A DNA stretch of 51,178 nucleotides from Chlorobiaceae bacterium (GTDB lineage: Bacteria > Bacteroidota > Chlorobiia > Chlorobiales > Chlorobiaceae), in contig JAAXWL010000006.1 of assembly GCA_013334975.1 (NCBI GenBank), positions 1-51,178 on the forward strand, written 5' to 3'. The notes under the pieces were generated by a model, which worked only from the letters and a program-made list of their open reading frames with translations, was not told the origin of the DNA and made no database searches. Below are positions 43,403-51,178 of the stretch, one piece after another; position 1 is the first letter of the stretch; every line of letters starts with the position of its first letter. The position numbers and the translations under genes were made by a program.

Positions 43403-43442
43403 TGAACCCATCGGCTGAAAATCATTAATACGCACCTGATGC

Positions 43443-44012
43443 ATGACCAGCTCTTCCGGAAAGTATGACCTGTCGCAATGCAGCGATCAGGAGCTGGTTG
43501 CCGGTGCGCTAAGGAACAAGCAAGCCTTCGCGGCGATTGTCCGTCGTTATCAAGCCCCCTTGTCCCGATATATAGTCCGGCAAGGGTGCAGGGATAACGG
43601 TATGGCGCAGGATCTGCTTCAGGAGGTCTTCATCAAGGTCTACCTTCACCTCAACGATTATGAGCCCTCGCTGCCCTTTTCGTCTTGGATTTACAGGATT
43701 GCCCACAACGAAACCGTCAGCCATTTCCGAAAAGAGAAGAGTCGGCTTTATCTACGGTATGATGAGTTTCCGGAAAAAATGGCGATTGATCTTGGTCTGG
43801 GAGAACAGGATTTCTGTCAATCTCGAGCTGCTGACCTTCAGGCAGCCCTTGCCGGACTTGAATCCCGTTATCGAGACATCATTATTCTGAAGTTTTTCGA
43901 AGAGAAGAGTTACGAGGAGATATCGGATATCCTTCAGATACCACAGGGTACCGTTGCGACCTTGATCAGTCGGGCCAAGAAAAAAATCAAGTTCTGTTTA
44001 GAAAAGCGTTAG
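43443..44012 (+). CDS. ECF-type sigma-70 family factor
   Basis: 189 residues. Region 2: QAFAAIVRRYQAPLSRYIVR, DLLQEVFIKVYLHL and FSSWIYRIAHNETVSHFRKE. Region 4: LESRYRDIIILKFFEEKSYE and DILQIPQGTVATLISRAKKK. No regions 1.1 or 3, so an extracytoplasmic-function factor (RpoE-like). The next gene, 12 bases on, encodes a membrane protein that could hold it at the membrane. The promoter it recognises cannot be told. Confidence 0.92.
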   Translation: MTSSSGKYDLSQCSDQELVAGALRNKQAFAAIVRRYQAPLSRYIVRQGCRDNGMAQDLLQEVFIKVYLHLNDYEPSLPFSSWIYRIAHNETVSHFRKEKSRLYLRYDEFPEKMAIDLGLGEQDFCQSRAADLQAALAGLESRYRDIIILKFFEEKSYEEISDILQIPQGTVATLISRAKKKIKFCLEKR

Positions 44013-44024
44013 TGCATCACGACC

Positions 44025-44846
44025 ATGCCCAACATCAATTCCGACCGGATTATCGATGAGATCGAGAAACGGAACGTTGTTCCTCTTCCCCGATGGCATT
44101 TTATCCTCAAACGCGCCGTTTTCTGGTTACTGGCCGCAATTGCCGTCATTACTGGCGCAATTGCCCTGGCAACGGCGATCTATGTGTTTTTCGACAATGA
44201 CTATATAAACGATCACGCCGGGATCGAGAAGCTTTTTGCAGAGCGTCCCTTGGTCGAGGTGATTGTTCAGAGTATTCCATATATCTGGCTGATAGCGCTG
44301 ACGTTATTCACCATTACAGCTTTTTATGGATTTCGTCATACCAGGAAAGGGTATCGTTACCCGACTTTACGGGTTATTGCCGGGTTGCTTTTTCTGAGCA
44401 CGCTGTTGTGTGGCATCATGAATGCGTTCGACACCGGTCGGCTCATACACCGCTTTCTCATTGAAAACGTCAAGGGGTATGGCCGCCTGGTCTATACCAA
44501 TGAAGTTCTCTGGGCGCAGATGGAAAAGGGGCTGCTCGGCGGTAAGGTGGTAAAGTACTCGGTTCGTGATCGTCTTGTTGTTATCAGGGATTACAGGGGA
44601 ACCCTGTGGGAGGTGGATATCTCCTGTGCCGAGTTGCATCACGGGTTGCTGATCAAGGTCGGGAAATATCTGAAAATTACCGGTATCAAGACTGGTGCGA
44701 GAACGTTCAGGGCGATGACCATTCGGCCCTGGGTGAAAAAAATACGAAAACAGGCAGCTTCAGCAAAAAAGGGTGACGACGATATTTCGAAGCTCTCAAC
44801 TCAAAGCATCGCTTTACCTCATTCCGACTTGGCCGGAAAGCCCTGA
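44025..44846 (+). CDS. Membrane protein paired with the ECF factor (anti-sigma candidate)
   Basis: 273 residues. A cytoplasmic N-terminus of about 28 residues precedes membrane helices at about 28-52, 75-97 and 112-130 (WLLAAIAVITGAIALATAIY, YIWLIALTLFTITAFYGF, LRVIAGLLFLSTLLCGIMNA). A soluble C-terminal domain (135-240) contains LVVIRDYRGTLWEVDISCAE. It lies 12 bases after the ECF gene, so it is likely co-transcribed. The short N-terminal tail followed by helices would suit an anti-sigma factor, but no zinc-binding HxxxCxxC is present. No domain recognised with confidence. Confidence 0.6.
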   Translation: MPNINSDRIIDEIEKRNVVPLPRWHFILKRAVFWLLAAIAVITGAIALATAIYVFFDNDYINDHAGIEKLFAERPLVEVIVQSIPYIWLIALTLFTITAFYGFRHTRKGYRYPTLRVIAGLLFLSTLLCGIMNAFDTGRLIHRFLIENVKGYGRLVYTNEVLWAQMEKGLLGGKVVKYSVRDRLVVIRDYRGTLWEVDISCAELHHGLLIKVGKYLKITGIKTGARTFRAMTIRPWVKKIRKQAASAKKGDDDISKLSTQSIALPHSDLAGKP

Positions 44847-45143
44847 TATTGTCCCGGTCAGTAAGTTCCGCCAGGTTACAAGAATCGCGCGGCGGGATTG
44901 CGGGAAAATATGAAGCGTTTACAGACAAACCGGATTACCCTTTACCCACTGGCGGCTACTTTGGCTGTTGAGTGCGTTGTACCCGTGTCTTGCATCATGA
45001 GAAGATTTTGACTTCATCAACTGTTTTTTTGATTTCTGCTCAGGTTTTATTTGAAAGAAAAGAAGCTGACGGAGCGTATAAATAGCCAGGAAGGTAATCA
45101 AGGAACTTCCGGAAACAAGATTAAAACAAAACAAAGGAAAACT

Positions 45144-45362
45144 ATGAGAAAGCATGTTATCATCGGCATGATTGTTGCTCTCGGTATGGTTGGCACTTCG
45201 GGTATCTCATTTGCTGCCGATGCGCCTGCTGCCAAACCAGCAGCAGCTCCTGCTGTTGAACCCAAGAAAGCTGAAGCTCCAAAAGCAGAAGTCAAAAAGA
45301 AGGTTGTGAAAAAGAAAGCTGAAAAAAAGGCTGAAGAGAAGAAGGCTGAGGCTGCAAAGTAA
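45144..45362 (+). CDS. Small Lys/Ala-rich secreted protein
   Basis: 72 residues from MRKHVIIGMIVALGMVGTSG; the frame is open upstream, but ATG 45144 has AAAGGAAAA at good spacing and starts a clean signal peptide ending near SFA|AD. The mature part is almost entirely Ala, Lys, Glu, Pro and Val (PKKAEAPKAEVKKKVVKKKA). Such low-complexity, histone-H1-like small exported proteins are seen in green sulfur bacteria, but have no known function. A strong terminator follows at 45463. The 297 bases before it hold no gene I can see. Confidence 0.7.
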   Translation: MRKHVIIGMIVALGMVGTSGISFAADAPAAKPAAAPAVEPKKAEAPKAEVKKKVVKKKAEKKAEEKKAEAAK

Positions 45363-45462
45363 GCTTGATAGGTTTTTCAGGACAGCCGGGTGCAGTGATG
45401 GCTCGTTTTTGTAATCAACAGCATGATTGTGCACTGATTGCACTTGTCCAAAGGGCAATTTC

Positions 45463-45497
45463 GGGAAAAAGCCCCTTCATCGAAAGGGGCTTTCCCA
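45463..45497 (+). terminator. Rho-independent terminator
   Basis: GGGAAAAAGCCCCTT (45463-45477) pairs with AAGGGGCTTTCCC (45484-45496) with a two-base bulge, then ATTGTTTCT. It ends the small secreted protein transcript 100 bases downstream. Confidence 0.7.
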
Positions 45498-46243
45498 TTG
45501 TTTCTGAGGTCGGTTGCAAGTCCATCGCCAAGGCGCCCCAATCATGACTTTTCTGAATACGATACGGTGATCTTTATGCTCGATCTCGCCCAAGCTTCCG
45601 TGCGTTCGCGGTGATGTTGATGGATACCGCCGATCCGCATCCATCTTTTGCGGAGTTATTCTCAGTATTATCGTAGTGTTACGGCATTGTTGTCGTCATC
45701 GAATCTGTCAGAATGTGCTTGGAGCCAAGTGGGATCATTCAGGTGCAGGCCACCTTCGGCTTTATGGCATCGTTCACGGATTTTATTCCGGATCGCTTGA
45801 TGAACCATGAGGTTCTGCGCCTCATGTTCCTCACAGCAGGAGAGAGAGTAATGAAAATCAACTCTGATAAGGGTTGCGGTCTCGGTTCAGATTCGTCATG
45901 CCGTGATCACATCTGGCAGTTCTGTTCACGAATACCCGTTCATTTTTACTGAGCTATCTCGTGGATATTTTTTCTGAACCATGAGGGTGAGAAGAGAAAT
46001 AGCGGAGAAACAACGCTTTTTTGTTAAATTACAAAGCAGTTTTTCAGGGCTCTTCAGGAGTCTGCGGACATAACAGCCCTTCCGACCGCTACTCATGCCA
46101 TGAAACAGGGTGTATTGTAATGTGTATGAACGCTCCCTCTCTGTCACACAGTGCATGGTGTTTACCGTAATCAAGGCGGTGACGACAGTTTCCCTGCGAG
46201 AAATCATGAATGCAATTTGAAACAACAATTCAACAGTAATTGA
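45498..46243. other. Intergenic region before RNase R (about 0.75 kb)
   Basis: I see no convincing gene. A 79-codon open frame at 45713-45952 lacks a ribosome binding site and recognisable features. A small inverted repeat GATGGAT...ATCCATC followed by TTTT lies at 45619-45649. The RNase R promoter should be here. Confidence 0.5.
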
Positions 46244-48640
46244 GTGGCAAGACAACGCAACACATCCAGACCCAGTCCTCCGTCCAGACCCAATACTCCG
46301 AAGAAAAAGAAAAACAGGCCTGCAAGGCATGATGGTACGGAAAAGGTTCGGGCTAACGATCATATTCTGATCAACGAATTCCTGTTCAGGCGCGGTGAAA
46401 GTTCACTGGCAGCCGAGATCATTTCTTTTCTGACCGATCACGAGGGCGAGCGTTTCCGGTCGGTAGAACTATCCAAAAAAATGGGATATACCGAGTCCAG
46501 GCAACTGCCAGGATTCTGGTATGTTCTGCACAAGCTTCAGGAAGATGGTGTTGTGGACAAAGACAGCGACCGCTGCTATGGATGGGCTGGATTTGAGGCG
46601 GACACCTATGAGGAGCATCTGGTCGAGGCACGGCAGTTCCCTCTTGACGGGAAGGAGCGCTACAAGGTCGATCAGACCTATACCGGGAAGCTGACGACCC
46701 ATCCTAACGGTTACGGCTTCGTCGATGTCGAGGGTTTCGACGACGATATATTCATTGGCGCCGAAATGCTTGCACAGGCCTTGCACCTCGACGATGTTGA
46801 AGTTCTGGTGACCAAGGTTCCCGAAACCTATGTTTCCCGGCAGTCCCCTCATCAGCGTTGCGAAGGGATGGTGACCAACGTGGTGAAACGGAGGCTGATG
46901 ACCGTTGTCGGCACTCTGCATCGTGAAAACAGGCGTTTTCTGCTCAAGCCGGACCTGCGCAAGATTCTTCCGGAGATTCACATTCCGGTCAAGGCCGCAG
47001 CAAAGGCGAAAGCGGGAGACAAGGTGCTTGTCGGTGATCTCGATTTTCTCAAGAACGGAACCATACAGGCAAAGGTCATTGAGGTGCTTGGCACAGCGGG
47101 TCAGTCTCAGGTCGAGGTGAGCGCCATTGCCCGTGGTCTGGGAATCGACGAAACCTTCGACGAGGAGCTGGTGGGTTTTGCTGAGTCAATCCGTGAGGAG
47201 ATTACCGAAGCGGATATGGAGGGGCGTCTTGACTTCCGTGACAAGACGGTGTTTACCATCGATCCGGTTGACGCGAAGGATTTTGACGATGCGCTCTCGA
47301 TCGAAGTGGTTTCGAAAGGCGTTTACAGAGTGGGCGTGCATATCGCGGATGTTTCACACTATGTGCCAGAGGGTTCTTCGCTCGATCGCGAGGCGCTCAA
47401 GCGTGCGACATCGGTCTATCTGGTCGATCGGGTGATACCGATGCTGCCGTCGAGGCTATCCGAGAAGGTTTGCAGCCTCAATCCGGGAGTCGATCGCATG
47501 GCCTTTTCGGTTTTCTTCAACATTACCGATGATGGCGAGGTCAGTAAGTACGATTTCCAGAAAACGGTCATTCACTCCAAACGTCGCTTTTCTTATGAGG
47601 ATGTCCAGCAGATTCTCGATGTCGGAGATGGTGATTATGTGGTCGAACTGAAACTGCTCGATACGCTCAGCAAGGTGCTTCGCACCCAGAGAATGCAACA
47701 TGGCGGTCTCGATTTCGAGACCGAAGAGGTGCGTTTCAAGCTCGGCAGCAATGGTGAACCACTTGAGGTGATCAGAAAAGAGCGGCTCGACAGCCATCGG
47801 CTTATCGAGGAGTTCATGCTGCTTGCCAACCGCAAAGTAGCCGAGTATCTGACGGCCAGATTCGCTGAGAACGAAAAGTTTCCACAGCCGGTTATTTACC
47901 GTGTTCATGGCTCTCCGCAAATGGAGCGTGTTACCGTTCTGGCCAATTTCGTACGCAAGATCGGCTTCGAGCTCAAACTTGACCGTAAGGGCAAGGAGAG
48001 CGCGACCATCTCCTCAAGGGCCTTGAGGGAACTCCTGCAGAAGGTGCATGGCACCAATGTCGAGTTTCTCGTCAATGAACTGGTGCTGCGTTCCATGTCC
48101 AAGGCGATCTATTCGTCTGACAATGCTGGCCATTTCGGACTCGGATTCGAGCACTACACCCACTTCACCTCACCAATCAGGCGTTATCCCGATCTGATCG
48201 TACACCGGCTCCTGTTCGAGTATGAGGGGGCGCGCAAAAAGCGGCGCAGGATTTCTGCGGAAAGGGTTGCTGAAATCACCCGGATGATCGGTCTGGTCTG
48301 CCAGAGTTCCAACGAACGCGAAAAGATCGCCACCGAAGCAGAGCGTGAATCGGTCAAGCTCAAGCAGGTCGAGTACATGTCAGCTCATATCGGCAAGGTC
48401 TATCAGGGAGTCATCTCGGGAGCGACCGAGTACGGTATTTACGTTCGGATGGTCGATTTCGCCATCGAAGGGCTCGTACACATGCGAAACCTGACCGATG
48501 ATTACTACGAGTACGACGAATCCTCCTACTCCCTCATCGGAAAACGCAAGAAACGCCGTTTGCAGATCGGCCAGCGCCTGAAAGTCAAGGTGCACGAAGT
48601 CGATATGAACAGAAGAACCATCGATCTCACCCTGGGGTGA
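46244..48640 (+). CDS. rnr: Ribonuclease R
   Basis: 798 residues, usual length. GTG start with a basic Arg/Lys/Pro-rich N-terminus ([13 protein letters not shown]), a winged-helix region (about 60-110), cold-shock domains (about 150-290; [20 protein letters not shown]), the RNB catalytic domain (about 310-650), and an S1 domain at about 717-798 ([20 protein letters not shown]). Catalytic aspartates are visible in [14 protein letters not shown] (about 336-350). The C-terminal [20 protein letters not shown] is the second conserved RNB block. Processive 3'-5' exoribonuclease acting on structured RNA; cytoplasmic. The start codon is uncertain, as no Shine-Dalgarno is seen. A terminator-like hairpin follows at 48671. 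Confidence 0.95.
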   Translation: MARQRNTSRPSPPSRPNTPKKKKNRPARHDGTEKVRANDHILINEFLFRRGESSLAAEIISFLTDHEGERFRSVELSKKMGYTESRQLPGFWYVLHKLQEDGVVDKDSDRCYGWAGFEADTYEEHLVEARQFPLDGKERYKVDQTYTGKLTTHPNGYGFVDVEGFDDDIFIGAEMLAQALHLDDVEVLVTKVPETYVSRQSPHQRCEGMVTNVVKRRLMTVVGTLHRENRRFLLKPDLRKILPEIHIPVKAAAKAKAGDKVLVGDLDFLKNGTIQAKVIEVLGTAGQSQVEVSAIARGLGIDETFDEELVGFAESIREEITEADMEGRLDFRDKTVFTIDPVDAKDFDDALSIEVVSKGVYRVGVHIADVSHYVPEGSSLDREALKRATSVYLVDRVIPMLPSRLSEKVCSLNPGVDRMAFSVFFNITDDGEVSKYDFQKTVIHSKRRFSYEDVQQILDVGDGDYVVELKLLDTLSKVLRTQRMQHGGLDFETEEVRFKLGSNGEPLEVIRKERLDSHRLIEEFMLLANRKVAEYLTARFAENEKFPQPVIYRVHGSPQMERVTVLANFVRKIGFELKLDRKGKESATISSRALRELLQKVHGTNVEFLVNELVLRSMSKAIYSSDNAGHFGLGFEHYTHFTSPIRRYPDLIVHRLLFEYEGARKKRRRISAERVAEITRMIGLVCQSSNEREKIATEAERESVKLKQVEYMSAHIGKVYQGVISGATEYGIYVRMVDFAIEGLVHMRNLTDDYYEYDESSYSLIGKRKKRRLQIGQRLKVKVHEVDMNRRTIDLTLG

Positions 48641-48670
48641 GGTTGTATCGGATTTGAGGGAGATTGTGAT

Positions 48671-48698
48671 GAAAACCGGGCTATGAAGTCCGGTTTTC
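48671..48698 (+). terminator. Terminator hairpin after RNase R
   Basis: GAAAACCGG (48671-48679) and CCGGTTTTC (48690-48698), ten-base loop. The A- and T-rich base of the stem could work in both directions, ending RNase R and the leftward HNH gene. No long T-run follows. Confidence 0.55.
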
Positions 48699-48843
48699 TG
48701 CGTTATTAATCCGGCAAGCATATACATGACAGGTGTCAGAGCTTATGCAGTATAACATTCATGGGGCTTGAAATCAGAGATAATAGTCACCTTTTTGAAT
48801 GCCGGATTAGTATTATGGTGGGGACGAGGAAGATCAGGATCAT

Positions 48844-49608
48844 TTAATGAAATTCGGCGACCGGTTCGCCATTTGTGTACCCGTGGTGCTGTTTTCGGTG
48901 ACAGTTTGGGCACAGTGCTATGGCGTTCTCAATGCTGTCATAACCGCCAAGGCTGAGAGGTGTCCTGTGGGGCGTTTCGAGATAGGGGGTATTATCCGAT
49001 GCACGGAGGAAAGGAGCCTCCTTTCCTCCGTGTTCACAGATTCCGTTTGCTCGCCGAAGCACAGCAACGATGACATCCGGGTTGCGTTCGTATTTGGTCG
49101 ATACGACCTGGATTTTGCCCGGAATCTTCTGAGCCCGTGCGAGCCTTTCATTCAGCATATCGTTTGACAGCCCTTCTGCGTCCCTATTCGCGGCAGCGAG
49201 ATGCCTTTCGTATTGCTGTTCAGTCTCTATCTCCGGAAAGAGTTCGGAAAGGGCGGCAACAACCTCTGGGCGCAGAACGAAGGCTGTATGACCGGTGATT
49301 GCGTCGCGTTCATCTGCCCAGTAGACCAGTGTCCATAGCCACCTTTCCTGCTTGCTGGTATCAAGAGGCTTCTGTTTCAGACCAAGTTCGCGTGCAACGA
49401 GTTCCGCGAGGCAGCCATATTGCAGGTTGACAGTATTGCCGTTTGGATACCCGACCTTCTCGGCGAGTCGCCGCCATGTGATGGTTTGGCTTGGCGCGGC
49501 CAGATGTTCCCTCAGCATTTCTTCTTGTTTTTTGGCAATGCCCTTCTTCAGTACGGTAGCAAATGCGTTCCGGTAAGCCTTAATAGTACCAAACTCTTCA
49601 GCAATCAT
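48844..49608 (-). CDS. HNH endonuclease domain protein
   Basis: 254 residues. The C-terminal HNH/zinc-finger nuclease motif spans about 190-243: GICEHGG, ETPHRTPLSLGGYDSIENAI, and CPNCHRKQHHG with Asn and His of the active site. The N-terminal part has ITWRRLAEKVGYPNGNTVNL, a possible DNA-binding helix-turn-helix, and a charged middle. Might be a restriction (type IV-like) or genome-defence nuclease; no methyltransferase or other defence gene stands beside it in the window. Single gene on the minus strand. Confidence 0.8.
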   Translation of the reverse strand: MIAEEFGTIKAYRNAFATVLKKGIAKKQEEMLREHLAAPSQTITWRRLAEKVGYPNGNTVNLQYGCLAELVARELGLKQKPLDTSKQERWLWTLVYWADERDAITGHTAFVLRPEVVAALSELFPEIETEQQYERHLAAANRDAEGLSNDMLNERLARAQKIPGKIQVVSTKYERNPDVIVAVLRRANGICEHGGKEAPFLRASDNTPYLETPHRTPLSLGGYDSIENAIALCPNCHRKQHHGYTNGEPVAEFH

Positions 49609-49684
49609 TGTATCTTCCTTCCCTTTTTGGCGAACATTGATTCGATGATTTCCGCATAAGTTGCTTTCTATGCCATGCTAAAGA

Positions 49685-50526
<842 letters not shown>

Positions 50527-50677
50527 CGTCTCTTTTGATTTTATTATAACGCCCGTTTTAACAACACTTCGCTCCATAACTTTTGTTCCTCGTACCTGGC
50601 CTTAGCCGTTCATAAAGGGAAAGATATGCGAAAATATCCGATCTTGCCAGTGGCATTACCATCATGGGAGGGGTGCT

Positions 50678-51178
50678 TTAGAACAGCACCGGCGGGGCTT
50701 CGCCCGTGAACGATGAGATATAGCGCTTCACATCGAATTTTCTCTCGCATCCGTTGGCGTTCATATAACGGATTTTGCCGTAGACCGGTCGCTCTATCCA
50801 GGGACGGTCGTGCAGTCCGCCAATGGACCAGGCAATACCGGTATAGCCGTTTGGGTCCCGACCGTCAAGGGCGTAGCGATCGTTGAGCGCTATGGCGATA
50901 TCGAGTGCGGCAACGGGGTCGGAACTCCATTCAAGGATTTTTTTCGCCCAGTACATTCTCATGTATCCGTGTATGAGGCCGGTTTCGACAAGCGATCGCT
51001 GTGTGGCATTCCAGAGCAGGTCGTGGGTTTGCCCCTGTTCAAACTCCTCCAGGGTGTAACATTGCTCCCGATGATCGTCTGCATGGGCAAGCAGGTTTGT
51101 TTTTGCCCAGTCAGGAAAACCACCGAATGAGTCATACCCCGGGTTGTAAAAACAATAATTATCTGCCAGTTCGCGACG
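50678..51178 (-). CDS. phr: Class II CPD photolyase, C-terminal part (runs off the window)
   Basis: 166 codons are visible and the frame continues past the edge; the N-terminus lies outside. [39 protein letters not shown] and [20 protein letters not shown] are diagnostic of class II cyclobutane-dimer photolyases. [20 protein letters not shown] and [18 protein letters not shown] bind FAD and the lesion. FAD-dependent repair of UV damage; cytoplasmic. The tail EAPPVLF is short, with no extra domain. Separated from the nucleotidyltransferase by about 150 bases. Confidence 0.93.
   Translation of the reverse strand, partial: RRELADNYCFYNPGYDSFGGFPDWAKTNLLAHADDHREQCYTLEEFEQGQTHDLLWNATQRSLVETGLIHGYMRMYWAKKILEWSSDPVAALDIAIALNDRYALDGRDPNGYTGIAWSIGGLHDRPWIERPVYGKIRYMNANGCERKFDVKRYISSFTGEAPPVLF

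Noticed and set aside
45713-45952. 79-codon frame before RNase R
   Set aside because: No ribosome binding site and no recognisable feature; kept as intergenic.

Overview
The window looks like chromosomal DNA from a green sulfur bacterium (Chlorobiaceae, Chlorobium-like). This is inferred from gene style and from a dispersed palindrome of the kind common in Chlorobi/Bacteroidetes genomes; no rRNA or other marker gene is present to prove it.

Layout. (1) 1-4680: an atypical SDR reductase (+), a DUF481 outer-membrane protein (-), a protein-glutaminase (protein deamidase) homologue with an intact Cys/His/Asp triad (+), and a small unknown ORF. (2) 4681-30625: a 26-kb exopolysaccharide (EPS) locus, entirely on the minus strand, with many ATGA overlaps. 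In transcription order it holds a hybrid histidine kinase, a response-regulator/PAS/PP2C phosphatase, a GT26 (WecG-like) fusion, an initiating sugar-phosphate transferase, a STAS protein, a nucleotidyltransferase/hexapeptide/sugar-transferase-like fusion, a second STAS protein, an RsbW-like ATPase, glycosyltransferases, acyltransferases, a Wza-like exporter, a Wzx flippase, a Wzc-like protein with a degenerate P-loop, a Wzy-like polymerase, a VanZ-like protein, a radical SAM protein and three further glycosyltransferases. The locus has the parts for lipid-linked repeat synthesis, flipping, polymerisation and export. It also carries its own partner-switching regulator set. (3) 30626-32955: a long gene-poor gap and a secreted DUF1566 protein. 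(4) 32956-37300: a response regulator, a histidine kinase (separated from it by 630 bp of repeats), a b-type cytochrome-like membrane protein and a decaheme c-type cytochrome. (5) 37300-43440: a mobile-element zone with a decayed group II intron lying in the 5' part of a DUF389 gene, a frameshifted IS630 copy with visible ends, and a truncated second IS630 copy. (6) 43443-51178: an ECF sigma factor with a membrane protein, a small Lys/Ala-rich secreted protein, RNase R, an HNH protein, a clan AA aspartic protease, an orphan MNT-type nucleotidyltransferase and the C-terminus of a class II photolyase.

Two repeat families mark the window. One is a MITE-like element of about 180-290 bp. It has arrays of hexamers (ATCGGT, ATCGAA, ATCCAA) at one side and their complement (GATACC and variants) at the other, so a transcript could fold into a long hairpin. 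About nine copies lie between genes, including inside the EPS locus and between the regulator and kinase. The other is a 16-bp palindrome, TCCCGACTTGTCGGGA, seen three times: once as a terminator stem and twice inside the group II intron, where one copy destroys the reverse transcriptase frame.
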